Part shown: positions 10,111 through 22,639 of the stretch, in pieces
Layout of the letters: each line of letters begins with the position of its first letter
Numbering within the stretch: the stretch's first letter is position 1
Assembly: GCA_019055375.1 (NCBI GenBank)
Contig: JAHQIW010007348.1
Span: 179,894-243,893, forward strand
Length of the DNA: 64,000 nucleotides
DNA from: Parelaphostrongylus tenuis
Lineage: Eukaryota > Nematoda > Chromadorea > Rhabditida > Metastrongylidae
Reading direction: 5' to 3'
Notes under the pieces: generated by a model
What the model saw: the letters and a program-made list of their open reading frames with translations, nothing else
What the model was told of the DNA's origin: nothing
Database searches by the model: none
Program-made: the position numbers and the translations under genes

Positions 10111-11100
10111 TGACAGATAGACAAAACTAACAGTGGAGTAAACTCCACAATCATGCAAGCGTCATTTTGAAAGACACAGGCGGGCGTGTTTGCGGTTACG
10201 GTCAGCCATCTGCATGCGAAAATGGCAAGGAGCTTGGAATGTGGAGTGGGCCTAGCATAATCACCATGTTCAAAAAGACCACCATCATGGGCGATAATTG
10301 AACGAAAAGAAAATAAATGTAAACTATGGTGAGGCTCGCACTCTTAGTAAAGACGATCATTTCTGTATACGAGTGAGTAATTCATAGCCCTTTTCAATAT
10401 TTTGGATTGTCTTCTTTATCATAATGACCCTCTTTCTTTTGCCGTTCGGCAATTATTTTGTAGTAGAGTCGCTGAAAAAATTGTTCTGACGTTGTTAATC
10501 ATGTCCTCCGTTATTTCAGTCTTTAGACCGTTGGTCTATTTTCAAAAATTGAGGGAATCTGAGGAAGGAACAAGTATTAGTTGAACTGCCTGTCATGAAT
10601 TTTTACGACGCAAATTTTTGAACTCGCAGGAAGAAACAACAATTTTTATCCCAACCAATATCCAGTGGTGGCTACTCAAACAGTGTAATTGTAAAACATT
10701 TGTTGATTTTGCTTCGGCTCGTCTACTTGTTCTCCGTATTCACGAGGTCAATGAAACATTACGATCCACATACTATAGTGCTAATATTGAAGACTTCATA
10801 TATGGCTCACAAATACTTTTTGCTCTCTGAATAGATTACTTTAATATTGCGACTTTTGTGAATCCTTAAACTTAATCACATCAGTTTGGAAACCTTCTTT
10901 ATATCTATTATCACGCTGCTTTTGCACAAATTTTTGAGTAATAAATTGAATATTTATCTTATGATCAACAAATAATGCTAGAGCTTTTTAAGATCGACGT
11001 CGAGTAGGAGGCTGTGCGTAGTCGTCTTGACTCGACGCTACGTTTTGGGCTGAACTCTGAAAATGTCATATTTACCGATGTGCTCTGCTGAACCATCGCC
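10111..11100. other. Intergenic, no feature recognised
   Basis: Only short open frames (for example 10402-10584 and 10618-10830 on +) without splice, signal or domain support. A short GC-richer patch near 10190-10260 may be the last trace of the RTE 3' end. Confidence 0.4.
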
Positions 11101-11101
11101 A

Positions 11102-11623
11102 TCACAAAAATTTCATTAGCACAATAGAAAAATGTATTATGTTTGAAGTATCTCGAGAGATATTGTAGTTGAAACGAACCGGAGCCGGCGCTTGAGGAGT
11201 TTCAATCTCGTCATTTGTTGAGGAGTATTGGTCGCTTAGTGATTGGTACTGCGTCTGTGGACCATACGAACTTGGAGGACGAGCATATCCTTCAGCTTCT
11301 GCGGGAGGATTGTACGGTGGTGGGACTCTGTAGGAGCTGTAGGCCGAGTTTCGAGTTTGATAATAGTTGTAGGCAGGGAGTGGAGCTCGGTAGGGGTTGA
11401 AGGGAACAGGTGGAGTTTGGTAGGAGAGTACTTGAGGAGGTTGATAATATGATGTTACTTGAGGAGCTTGATAGTATGATGATTGATACCATTGTCTATT
11501 ACATGGATTACATGAAGCACCGAATAGTGAAGCACATGGATTACATCCACCACCGAATAATGAACCAAATAAGAATGCTTTCGCTGAGCTAAGCACGATT
11601 ATGAAGGTCAAGAGAGTGCGCAT
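11102..11623 (-). CDS. Secreted Tyr/Pro/Ser-rich protein
   Basis: 173-aa single open frame. A clear signal peptide (MRTLLTFIIVLSSAKA) is followed by two Cys-containing repeats (LFGGGCNPC and LFGASCNPC). A long low-complexity region rich in Tyr, Pro, Gln and Ser follows (YQAPQVTSYYQPPQV, then PPSSYGPQTQYQ). The last residues (about 155-173) look less biased, so a 3' intron is possible. The composition suggests an extracellular, cuticle- or matrix-associated nematode protein, possibly cross-linked through tyrosines; that role is inference. A TATA box lies 38 bp upstream of the ATG. Confidence 0.7.
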   Translation of the reverse strand: MRTLLTFIIVLSSAKAFLFGSLFGGGCNPCASLFGASCNPCNRQWYQSSYYQAPQVTSYYQPPQVLSYQTPPVPFNPYRAPLPAYNYYQTRNSAYSSYRVPPPYNPPAEAEGYARPPSSYGPQTQYQSLSDQYSSTNDEIETPQAPAPVRFNYNISRDTSNIIHFSIVLMKFL

Positions 11624-11660
11624 AGCCTTGAATGGTATGGATGCGCATTACGATGAGCGT

Positions 11661-11667
11661 TTTTATA
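11661..11667 (-). promoter_or_regulatory. TATA box of the Tyr/Pro-rich gene
   Basis: TATAAAA on the minus strand, 38 bp upstream of the ATG at 11621-11623. This is the expected distance for a gene with a very short leader. Confidence 0.6.
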
Positions 11668-12154
11668 GCAACTATCGGTATCACTTCATTTTTCGGGTTT
11701 GAAACAAGGGCGATTAGACGAGGCGATTATTGTAACAATGATCAAATCGTCCTTGAGAATCGCCCCCCATAGTCGCAGTACCATATTTAGCGGGGAAAAG
11801 TAGTTGCACCTTTTGATGTAAAGTTGTCTATGTGTAAGTCATGCCATATAAGAAATCCATTATAGAAGTGACTATCGTTCATGTGCAAATGTTACAGTTT
11901 CAAAGGTAATAAGTGCCATGCCAGATATTGTAGATTTCTTTTTTGTAGATTTCTTTCATATGAGGACATTTTGTACTGCACTTTTCTCTTCTTTTTCCAA
12001 AGCATTTTTGTCTCGCTCGTAAACGGATGAAGGTCAATCTGGGTAGAGTGATAGATTCATGGCGTGCGTTAAGCTATAGAATTAATCAATCATTAGGTTA
12101 AAAATGACGGTCATGAGGTGGGAAGATTGTCGTGCAGAGTTTTTTCGAAGCATT

Positions 12155-12160
12155 TTTATT
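12155..12160 (-). other. Polyadenylation signal AATAAA
   Basis: AATAAA on the minus strand (TTTATT on +) about 97 nt downstream of the stop codon at 12257. It supports a transcript end for the exon just above. Confidence 0.5.
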
Positions 12161-12256
12161 TAGAAACGTGGTAATAATTTTCACAAGCGACGAAGAAAAC
12201 AACTACTAGCAAAGTTTAGAAAACAAAGATGTTATTCAGGAGCATTATAGAGATGC

Positions 12257-12452
12257 CTACATTCTGTTAGTAATTTTTGATGAAACTGGTACTGTAGGAA
12301 CATGCGTGAGAGAAATGTAGAACAAGGGGTCTCCGTTAGTGTAGTGTATAACCATGGACACTTGCAAAGGGGTAATCTCTTGTTCAAAGTCGGATGTGGT
12401 TCCAAGTTTTCTTCGCACCTTGGCATTTTTGTAGATGTATTTCACGTATATC
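12257..12452 (-). CDS. Probable terminal exon, unknown protein
   Basis: An open frame of about 65 codons runs from a possible acceptor (TATAGCAG at about 12453-12460) to a TAG at 12257. The product contains KNAKVRRKLGTTSDFEQE and HYTNGDPLFYISLTHVP. Codons favour C-ending Asn, Asp, Tyr and Phe, unlike the flanks, and an AATAAA signal follows about 97 nt after the stop. No family is recognised and no upstream exon was found, so this is a last exon or a small gene. Confidence 0.45.
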
Positions 12453-12460
12453 CTGCTATA

Positions 12461-15400
12461 AAATGACTAGGCAGTAAATAAAATTTAAGCGTTTGCCCGT
12501 CCTTTTATCAACTTCGCGTATATCAAGGTAACATAATGTTGCCTAATCTGTTATAGATTTCTACCGAACAGTTTGTCCCTTCCTTTTCTTCATTTTTGAA
12601 TTTTTTCTTGATCAAGTGGTCAGACTCAGCTGGTTATTTATTGTCTAAAACATAGCGACTGAAGATTTTACGTTTTGACTCTTTTATCATCGACTATTTT
12701 CAGCACAGTACCCTTTATCAATTCACAAACCCTCAGACTATTTTTTTTATTTTTATGCTGTTGAAGTAATATTTGCAGATCATGAAAAGCATCAAACGGA
12801 CCGTCTTCTGCCTTCGATAACTATATTAGTCTAATCATTGTGCATATACTTCTTGTTGAAGTTTTGATCTCCCCTTCGATCCTCATTGGTCAATCGCCTT
12901 ATCGTGATTGGTGAATACTTAGGTGTTCGACTCAAAGTGGGCGACCACCATATCCAGCAAGGTTAGTTATGGATAGGAAAAGCTCCAGCTCGACATTCCT
13001 ATTCAAAGGCTCACAAATAAACCCGCGTATTTAATCACAGCATCTTTGGAATGCCCCCAATACGGTCACAAGTCTTTTTGGAGACGAAAACAATGCCAGC
13101 TGCTAGTGATGACGATCTTGCAATGCTGCGTCCCAAATTTTTTTTTTGGAAAATCCTCTAATATACCAATAACATGGAAATAAACTAAATACAATGTTGG
13201 CGACGGCACAATTTGAGCTTAATTTGTCAATTTCAAGCATTACAGTTAATTGATGTTCTAGCACTTGAATACAAATAGCGATAGAGTTTGTCATAATCAT
13301 CCAGAAATAACTGCAGTTTGAATGGCAAATCATTTGTTGTGAACGAATTTGTAATCCTGAATAACAGAAGATCAAGATTAGGCCAGTTCATTGTACAGAG
13401 CTAAGTTGATGTTTGCTTTGCCAAAAGGATTTGATGTCGTCTGATAACGGTTATTTTTACAATCATAACTTTCTGCTCTCATATGAATCCGCAAAAAACC
13501 TTTTCAACCTGAACAGTAAAAGCACTATCAAAACTAATTTTACTTCCAGTACAAATCCGCTCCACAAGTGCTCCTAATTTTTGAAAATTATTTTTATGCT
13601 ATCCATGTATTGTAAGTTTGACTTTGTGGTTTATATGAATATTTTGACTTTTTATTTGGACGCAACTAGATTAGAACGAAAGGAAGGAGAGGTCGGCACT
13701 TCAAATAGAAAATCAAACCTACTCGTAAATGCAACATTCAGTAATCTCAACATTAAATTTGAACAGGAAATCGTTAACGAGCGCGGGCTACAAGATTGAT
13801 TTCAAAGTTTTGCGATGCAGATGACCTCAAAGATAAAAACGGTCGAGAACGGTCAAGTACCACTGAAAAGCATCATGTGAAAATGGTAAATAAGGCAGAT
13901 CTATTCATATCTGTTCGATAGCTTTCCTGACGAATTTCAGCATGAATTAAACAGCAGCATTTTAATACAACGATAAATTTGTTGAGATACTAGTCAAATT
14001 TGGATCCTGATGCATGTAATAAACTCGCACCATGACTAGCCTTTCCAGGAGAGCGTATTCAAATAGGTTGAAATTTGTCTTCTCGACTGTAACTTCAACT
14101 TAACGGGGTTCCTTTTCAGATCACTCTCGTGGGCAAGTGATTGCTGACAGCAACCAAGACGGTTTAAATATAGATGAGAGTGAAAATAAAACGAGAAATC
14201 AGATCGCTTAGTACGAATACACGCTGCTCCGGAAAGGCTAGCCGGGGTTCAAATTCATTGTAAAAACATCAGATTCCAAGTTTCTTCAATATCTCTGCAA
14301 TATTGTTAACATATTCAATGGCGTAGCCTCACATGAAGAAAGAATACTCATTAATTAAGGGTTAAATACTGGCTTTTAGAAAATTTAAGTGATTCAAGAG
14401 AGAATAAAAACTCCGAGAATGAAGTAATGCACAGCTTCAACGAAATGCTACGTAACCGTCGTTATAATCAAATCCATACCTATTGTGTAATACACAAACG
14501 ATTCCTCTTATAACCATATAATCACATCATAACTTGATTTGTGATTGGAACCCAAGACAATCTGCTAAGTAGTTGATAAAATTTGAAGTATAAGGATACC
14601 TTGAAGGCAATCCAGTATCAACGAATTTTATGATTTTTTGTAAGCAGCAGATTAACATCTGATGCAGTGATTTGAAAAGCAACACATGTCTGTAAGGGAG
14701 TTTGGCCATCATGTTTGAGTTAGTGACGATCAGGTCGTTCACTCAACAATCAATAAACATTCGAAATTTTGAATAAATTCTATCACAACTCATTATGCTG
14801 AGTTAACTCAAAATCCAGTGTGATTAAGAGTTGAAGTAGTCTCATAAAATGGACGAATAGAAAAAGCTGCGAAAAAGTATGAAGAAAATCCTGCTTGTAA
14901 AAATTTCATAGTGTTGCGGAAGGCTGACGGAGATAAATAGTTGTTTTGTCTTAGAAAGACATCATTCATGTACTTTGAAGGTCGATTGGCGCAGAAAATG
15001 ACATGAAAAAGGTTTTGTGAACAGAATATAGCAGGATGATCAGCATTCAGGACTCCTAAATAAACTAGCGATAAGGTCGTAGACCGAGAACTATTCGTTA
15101 GCCTCGCTGATCCACCTAGCGCTCTGCTAATAGTGAAATACAAACTCATTCCGTTTGGGAATATGATACTAAAGCCAAGGGGAGCATTAATGATCCAGTT
15201 TGCAATCCGAAAATCATGTCATGGTTAGGATCTAGTGTACACTATATTGAATGGGTGATCGGTCAGTTGTTTTATAAGGAGAATCTATGAGAAATTGTTC
15301 AAACAATCAGAAGAGTGCTTAGAAAGAAGATGTATGCGTTAACTAGGACGATCACCGATGAGGTACAATAAGCTGCACTGGTGGCTGGAAGCGATTGATG

Positions 15401-15769
15401 GATCGCGATTGATATTAGTAGATATCACAATACTTCGAATAGACTATCGTAAGCGATGAGTGAGACGGAGAGAAACAAATGAAGAAGGACAAAAATCAGT
15501 AAACTTTTGAGAAAGAGCTTTTCAATGAATTTTTATTCGTGATCTCATCTACGATATAGTATTGTTAGTGAAAATAGCGCTTTCTGATGAGTTTAACTTT
15601 CCTTAATTCGACATTGAAGCTTTGAGTATTCAAGCTTCATCATAGTCCTTGGAATGAAGTTTGTTGCCGGGAAATTTCTAACATCGACAAGATAAAGCGT
15701 TATTGTGATGAATATTGCTAACTATAATGACAATTTAACTGAATCAGTACTTTGCAGAATTTAACTACA
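12461..15769. other. Intergenic, no gene recognised
   Basis: Long AT-rich stretch with many stops in all frames. Open frames at 13103-13375 (-), 14527-14742 (-) and 14808-15149 (-) show no domain, signal or splice support. Parts of 14800-15500 may be old transposon sequence, but no family was identified. Confidence 0.4.
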
Positions 15770-16020
15770 ATGGGTCTGCTGATTCTTTCTTTTCAACTCT
15801 TGAGGGCTTCAAGTGCCTTAAAAGAAAGATTCACATTTAAAAAAAATTTTGCCGAGAATTTTTTCTCACATATCGCAGTCTTTGCAAGAAAAGCTATGGA
15901 ATTTGATGTGCTTGCCATAACACATCAAGACGGAAAAAATAAAAATGGAGCAATCAGAGTGATACAAGTCCCCTTATTTTCATTCCAAGATTTTATTCAC
16001 TTGGGAACGATCTGCTGCTG
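15770..16020 (+). CDS. First exon of a candidate secreted protein
   Basis: The ATG at 15770 begins a hydrophobic leader (MGLLILSFQLLRASSA) with a plausible signal cleavage, then about 67 residues including KNFAENFFSHIAVFARKAME and HQDGKNKNGAIRV. A consensus donor GTAAGA follows at 16021, so the frame is probably spliced and not ended at the nearby stop. No downstream exon was identified and the family is not recognised. Confidence 0.4.
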
Positions 16021-17290
16021 GTAAGATTAATATTGAGTCGAAGTGCGCGACTCAGAATTTAGAGCCATTTCTGTTTGGAAGCATCTGCTTTTGAAAACGT
16101 GCCGACGACCGCTGAGAAGGTCGAGCACAAGCGACAAACAAAGTGCGTGATTCATCATTTGAAAATTCTCCGTGTTGCACTCAAATCGACAAAAATTCCG
16201 GAGAGGTTTCGTGACTAGGATGGAGTGTGGTTTCTAACGCTAACGATACATGATATGGCGTTTGTCCTAATAACAGTAGGGCTGTCATGTTCCTCTCAAT
16301 ATGGTCCCTGGGATATAGCCCTTTGAGACGATCACAAGTTCTTGCTCATAATGCATCACCAGTGCTGGAATGGTTCCGCCATAACTCGCGATGTTTGTTA
16401 ATCCATGAGAAGGCATTCTAAGATCTGTAGAAAAATGGCCCACCAATCTTCACGTTGTTGGGGTCACTGTTCAAGGTTATGTTCTGAATAAGTTAGAGAG
16501 AGAGGCAAAATGTTACAAAGATCGTTTAATTGTTCTGTCCTTATCTACCAAAGACGAAAAGAATTCGTTTATAGGAAACTCTGAGGTATGAAGGCTTGTG
16601 GCAATCACTAAGAGAAGAGAATCGATGAAGCAAATCGCCCTGCGAATATGCTATCTTAAGAAACAACGATCTCTGAGATCGAGCGATTTTCCGCCGTCAC
16701 TTATCGGAAGAGAGCTTTTTCTCTTCATTCACGGAATCAGAGCAAATAAGAAACATTAGAGAAGATACGTTTCAAGCTGGATATGCTGACTTCAGCGTTC
16801 GGTTCTATATTACTTTAGTCTATATAAATATAACTAGGTGTACCAAAAAGATGTTGCGTAGATATACTTAGATGTATGAAAAATATCAAGTCTTACAAAG
16901 CGACACATCCGTGAGCATCATTCATGCATTCATGTGCTGTAGTACACTCCATATAGAGGTTCGCAAAAAAACTAAAATTTATTTTCCGTCGAACACCCAT
17001 GTATCGCTCAATCATTAAGTAGCCTCAGCTTTTGAAAAAACCCATATTTTGTCAAACAAGCGTATCTTCGAAAATCAATCAGTTTCAAACAAATTGACAA
17101 GATTTGATGCAATCGTATCTATGTTTTCGAAGTGATGGGGGACGCAAATGCTGATTAATTTATAAAGCCTGACATTTTTAAACATTAGTCAGGAAAATAA
17201 AATGATTATCGAAAACGAATAATTAAGTTGCGATTTGTCAGAGTTCTGGACGTATAAATTGAAACGTTGGCAGAGCAGGTGCCTCAGAAC
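16021..17290. other. Intergenic or intron, no feature recognised
   Basis: AT-rich, no coding support on either strand. If the exon ending at 16020 is real, its next exon should lie here or beyond, but no acceptor with a clear frame was found. Confidence 0.35.
17253..17259 (+). promoter_or_regulatory. TATA box of the mucin-like gene
   Basis: TATAAAT lies 31 bp before the ATG at 17291, so transcription would start just upstream of the start codon. Confidence 0.6.
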
Positions 17291-18785
17291 ATGCTAACGT
17301 TTAACATTGCCTACTGCATAGCTGCGGCTTCTCTAATATCAGCTGCATCCATTCGGTGGAAAGAGGTGAGCCTCCACCTAACTGCAAGTTTTGCCAAGAA
17401 CTAGGTGACATCGAGAAATTTTGCTATCCTGTAAAAATGCCTGCTTTCAGGACCACTTCGATGAGCATGATCGTTATCTTGTAAATGGTAAGAGAGGTGG
17501 AATCATTTCTTTTACAACTATATCTGATTACCATGAAATAAATAAGGGACAAGTTTTGTGATGATTTGATAAAAAAGCGAAAAATCTTCCCAATATCAAA
17601 ATCTAGTATTTATAGAAAATGATGGTCATTTATAACTTTAGTTTCACAAGATGTATCATAGAATGTGTAATGTTACGAAACATAGCGGAAATGCTTGAGT
17701 GAAATTGTATGATTGTTGCAACTTTCGAAATATGAAATTGATCAAATTTCGAAAAGTGTCGCGCTAGGTTAAGCACTTTTGATGGAATCCATGGCACTCA
17801 TGGAATAGTCAGCGGCTCTTCCATCGCTATCGATGGCGGCAAGCCACTGAACTTAGTTGCAATTCGTAATGCGAAATCAACGATATATAAGAAATCGCAC
17901 AATTATCCTAAAGTTCAATCCCGACTACACGAAATAAGCGAGTTCAAATAATTGAATTGGGCAGCAGATTAGATAGATGTGTGATATGTCGTAATAAAGA
18001 AAAGTTTTGCTACTATCAAAGCTCTACTACCACCATCTTACTAGCAAGACGTTGACAGATGGTAGTACGAGAATAATAATACGCAGCAAAGATGTCTTCT
18101 GATTTCATGAGTAAAATGATAAATTCCTTAGGCACATCTACTACAAAAGCACCTGCAACAATGGCCAGTGCATACACTGAAACTACCAGCACAGGACAGC
18201 GAAACTATCAGTATGGACACTGAAACCAGTAGTGCGGAAACTGAAACCTCAAGTACTGACAACGGATCTACCAATGAGAGCACCGAGACCTCTAATGCAG
18301 AAACTGAAACCATAAGTAAGGATAGCGGAACTACCAGTGAGAACATTAAAACCTCTGGTGCAGAAGCTAAAACTACAAATACGGACAGCGGAACTACCAC
18401 TGAGAACACTAAAACCAGTAGTGCGGAAACTCAAACCACAAGTACTGACAACGGATCTGGCAATGAGAGCACCGAGACCTCTGATGCGGAAACTCAAACC
18501 ACAAGTACGGACAGCGGAACTACCAGTGAGAACACTGAAACCTCTAGTGCAGAATTTGAAGCTACAAGTACGGATAGTGTAACTACCAGTGAGAGTACTG
18601 AAACCTCTAGTGCGAAAACTGAAACTGCGAGTACGGATATAGCACATACCAGTGAGAGCACTGAAACCACCACTGCAGGCTCTGAAAGTAGCACTAAGTT
18701 CAGCTCACAGGAAACATTTTTATTATTGAAGTGGATACTTGGATATATGACGACGATAGATCTGCAAACCGATCTCCTTCGCTGA
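17291..18785 (+). CDS. Mucin-like secreted protein with seven 21-residue Ser/Thr repeats
   Basis: Exon 1 (17291-17365) encodes a signal peptide (MLTFNIAYCIAAASLISA) and ends at a GTGAGC donor. Exon 2 (17451-17487, CTTTCAG acceptor, GTAAGA donor) encodes DHFDEHDRYLVN. Exon 3 most likely starts at 18132 (CCTTAG acceptor), where the phase fits and the frame reads TSTTKAPATMASAYTETTST. A one-base shift near 18193 then leads into the main frame, which carries seven 21-residue units (18225-18665; unit pattern TSSAETETTSTDSGTTSENTE). The end is LLLKWILGYMTTIDLQTDLLR. Such Thr/Ser-rich repeats are typical of O-glycosylated surface or secreted mucins. The shift may be a real frameshift, a sequencing error or a missed splice; AATAAA follows at 18896. 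Confidence 0.65.
18225..18665 (+). repeat. 63-bp coding minisatellite, seven units
   Basis: Seven head-to-tail 63-bp units keep the reading frame (441 bp). Most differences between units are substitutions, with no frame-breaking indels inside the array, which suggests the repeat is maintained as coding. Confidence 0.8.
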
Positions 18786-18895
18786 ACAGAAGTTATCCAT
18801 AGGAGTTTCAGTAATCATTCGAAAGCTTAAGCCTTTGGCTATATAATCGCGTTATCGGTTTTCAAAGCACTCTTTTACAACGCTGTAAAATCCAG

Positions 18896-18901
18896 AATAA
18901 A
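18896..18901 (+). other. Polyadenylation signal AATAAA
   Basis: AATAAA about 110 nt downstream of the mucin-like stop codon at 18783-18785. Confidence 0.5.
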
Positions 18902-21298
18902 GTTTTCCATTCGTCTTTCATCTCCATTTCTATCACACGTATAATTCGCTGAAAGTACGAAAGCACATTAGCGTAAGGAGAATTTCCATAGCATTAGAAT
19001 CATGCGTTTTGTCTGAAGTTTCTGTCGATGTGGTGGAAGAATCCCCAATCAAATAACAATCTTTTGAGCGCTATCAATCGCTTGCCTCTGCCTCGCCCCC
19101 ACCCGTGATTTAGCCGGCAAACAAAGTTGTCCAAAATGTAAAACTCGATCGATTTTTCCTGCTAAACAGCATTTCCAGAAAATAAGCACAACGTTGGAAT
19201 CAATGGAACTTACAACATCGAATGATTACGAATAGTCGAAAGAAAGAGCTCTGTTTGACGAGGTTCGAAGGACAAGTTCTTTCGTTCGCCTGCAGCGCTA
19301 ACAAAGAGCTTTTCCAGAAAGCAAAGTTTTTTGAAACTTGTGCTATCAAATGAGTACTAGCACTTTAAGAAAAGAATTTTGTCCACTGAAGTGTAAGCAA
19401 GATAAGAAACGAAAACACGTGGCTTTGTAGCGTTATAAAAGAGTCCTTAAAACTGGCCACTTAGGGCTGTAGCCGAGGATTCAGGCTTTCGAATGATAGC
19501 TAAAACTCCTACGAAAAATTTCTGTTCAGCAAATGAGATCGGATTGTAGATTCGTCACCGTCTAACATAAAAGTACTTTAAAGTGTCCTAAATGTTCTGT
19601 TCAAGGCCAAACTGTTAGAGACGTCGTTTCCGATGGGATCACCCATTGTACCGAGTGCAGAAGAAAATCGTGGGTTGATTGCTGATCGTTTGCATGAAAA
19701 AACCTGTTTCTTTATGGTTATAAGGATAGGATAACTCCTCTGCGTCTTTTTTTGTATCGATAGACGTTTTCAAAGCAAAATCATAGCAATGTCTCAAAAC
19801 TGGCTGAACCTAATATTCTGCTTTGGCGTTCAAAATAGACGATTCTTTACTCGAACATACAAGTTTTCAATACCCATAAAAACAAGAACTGAAAAGGTAC
19901 AGAATGATCCGTATAATCATAAACAGAATGTAAATGACACTAATATCGCCACACTCTTAATAAAAGGACCTTTATTATGACGTTTTTTAGTGCTGAAGCA
20001 AGCACATGACCTCGCTTTACCGTTTCTTACTACAGATAAACCCCAAGAAATATTACCTACAAGAACATTTATTCTATTTCTGATTTCTCCGCTATTTGAG
20101 AATCAGTCACAATCCAGGGACTTGAAAATAGTATCACTGCATAAATTTTAGATGCGACGATGGAAATGAAAATGAACACATTGTACGAAAGTAAACAATA
20201 TTTCAATTTTAATTGAAGTGATATTCTTCAGAAGATTTTTGGTCTCAAATCATGATAACCTGAAACTGTTAAATAAATTTTCTAAAATGCCTTGTTATGA
20301 ATACGAAATATTTTTTATAATTGTAAATATGACACTTGTATACATTGAGAAACGAAATCAGCAGCAACAACAACAACAACGAAAGCATTTGAAACAGATG
20401 AACGTAAACAACTACTCAAATAATCGGCTTTAAACGTGAATTAGCTATTTCTTTCTCAATGTTAGGAATTCAAAAATGGCTGCATGAATATAAATTTTCT
20501 GCAGCATATGTGTCGGCTCGAAGATACGTAGAATCCTCCTTTCTACCTTTCGTCTCATATTTGACTTTTGTTATGGATCTTTTTCATTTCTCCTCTTTGC
20601 TGCATTTATCTAACTGTTATAAATAATTAATGAAGCTCACGAAGGATTTCGTCTCATCTGTCCGCAATGAATCTTCTCATCGAGTGGCTAGCCTGTTCAC
20701 CCTTCACTCTATATATGAATACTCTACTAGACATTTGGCGATGTTCTGGATTGATCTATGATAGAGAGCTGAGTACAGTTTGTTCTTGAAGTCGCTCACC
20801 GTGTTCATCTTATGTAGACACTAGATATGATCTCCCAATTGAAGAAACCATCTTTACGATCAACGCTTCTTTACAATATAAGCTTTTTGTAGGCTCATGC
20901 ATCTACTTTCCGTACCTGAAATTTATATGGGTGCCGGTAAAACACTTTACATGATCCATGACTTGATCTTGCGCACATGCCCAATCAATACGCTCATCTT
21001 TGTGGCATTCTTAGATTTGTACCAGAGTTAATGGTAGCCCCAACAAGTCATTGTGTAAATAGCCATTTGCATTGCCTGAAGAGCTGAACTGTCTGATGGA
21101 TTGAAACGTACATTGAATAACCAACTCTGTAAATTGAAGGTAACTACTTTTGATTCAGAACTGGAGCTGACTCGACCGCCGGCAGATCTCAAAACCCGTA
21201 AACACAAATAAAGTGCATGGCGAAAAACAATGTCCTCAAAATATGTTTTGTTTCGAGTGTTTTCTAAAGACCACAGCTCAAATTCCATTATGCCTGGC
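18902..21298. other. Intergenic; diverged satellite-like sequence near 19150-19650
   Basis: No gene recognised. Positions about 19150-19650 resemble the dispersed satellite-like family seen at 22640, 35500, 48780 and 56400 (AGCTTTTCCAGAAAGCAAAG and similar phrases). A short CAA/CAG run at about 20360-20380 is low complexity. The open frame at 21028-21300 (-) has no independent support. Confidence 0.4.
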
Positions 21299-21869
21299 AA
21301 TTATTTTTTGAGCCACGCATGTCAGTGGTCTATCAAAGAGGGCTGACTTATAGAGTCCGGTACACGTGCTTCGATCTTTGCGATCTCGTCACTCGGGCAA
21401 TGACCCTCTCTCGTCTTTTGTCAATTCTGTGTGGGTGCTCCAGTCCCCACAGTAAGAGTTAGCGACAGACAAACGTTTTACACTCTATGTCCGGTGAAAT
21501 TATCACCGAACACAGAGTGTTAAACACTCGATTGCTTGTGGCTAGTACATGCATAATGAAATAAGAGCTGTGGTCATAAGAAAGCACTCGAAACGAAACA
21601 TTTGATGTATTGCATATACTAGCCACCAGCAATCGAGTGTACAGCACTCTGTATTCGGTGATAATTTCACTGGACATAGAGTGTATAACGTTCGTCGTCG
21701 CTAACTCTTAGTGTGGGGACTGGAGCACCGAACCAGGATTGGCAAAAGACGAGAAAGGATAGTTGACCCGATTGACGAGATCGCAAGATCGAAACACGTG
21801 TATCAGACTCTATAATTCATCCCTCTTTGATAGACCACTGACATGCGTGGCTCAAAAATAATTACCAGT
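21299..21869. mobile_element. 570-bp foldback element with hammerhead relics
   Basis: Long inverted arms of about 250 bp face each other across a short loop (about 21555-21615). The outer ends share AATTATTTTTGAGCCACG. Each arm contains a sub-hairpin built on TTTACACTCTATGTCCGGTGA. Each arm also carries a decayed hammerhead core: on the minus strand at about 21367-21398 (GTGACGA, stem GATC/GATC) and on the plus strand at about 21767-21806 (TTGACGA, GATC-GCAA-GATC, GAAA, ACACGTGT). In both the first core base is mutated. It shares ends, hairpin and hammerhead with the smaller element at 48090-48436. No transposase is present. Confidence 0.65.
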
Positions 21870-22639
21870 CCTCAGAATAGTCAATCTAGTTATTTCAGTC
21901 AGCAACTCTATACTATAAAAAACGGCACTTTTCCGCTATCGGGTAACAATTTTTGAGATAAAATTTTTCGCTGGACAAAACTCTTTTTATGAGTTATGAT
22001 AACTACTCGAAATATTACATTTCGAGAAATCCTAAAATACCTCTCTCTAGAAAAGCCTTCTTATAGCACTGCATCACAAAAAATAAAAATGATTTCACCT
22101 GCCTCGCGCACTATCAGCCTTATATCTCGCATGAGAGAGGTTTTCTCTCAAACTATTGATAAACATTCGATACCGCGAATAGTGGAAATTTCAGAAGTTT
22201 GATTATTTTTGAAAATTAATTTGGAACAGCGCTGCAACAGAAAAGTAGATTCATGTTTTGCGTAGTTGTATTTATTTCAAAACAAAGCTCTTTCTTCAGA
22301 CTATTACTATTCACTCGATAGTGCGCTTGTTCTCTGAAAAGCGCGTTTTACTGCATTGTAGCAGGATATTATTACTGGGCCTAAAACGCTCAGCTCATCG
22401 CTTGTTGACTATGCTGTTAAGTGGCTGTGGATCGATATAGCGGTCGATCGATCGCGCCGCGTGAATCACGTGTGGTGCGTGATCTATCGCTATCTTATTT
22501 AATATTTCTTCTCCGCTTTAAGAGAGCCTCTGTACAAGATATATGCTTCGAATACATAGTGATTTTCTCTACATGTTCATATGCTATTCGTGCATAGGTG
22601 TAACCTCAGGCTTAGGCTTAGCAGAGGATTTATTTGGGG
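21870..22639. other. Intergenic, no feature recognised
   Basis: No supported coding sequence. A GATCGATC-rich patch at about 22430-22490 is notable only for short self-complementary words. Confidence 0.35.

Noticed and set aside
14808..15149. 113-codon minus-strand frame as a gene
   Set aside because: No signal, domain, codon bias or splice site; flanked by stop-dense AT-rich DNA and possibly old repeat.
18128..18694. Minus-strand open frames across the Ser/Thr array (18128-18409, 18249-18647, 18494-18694)
   Set aside because: Shadow frames of a 63-bp in-frame coding repeat; the plus strand has the signal peptide, splice sites and TATA box.
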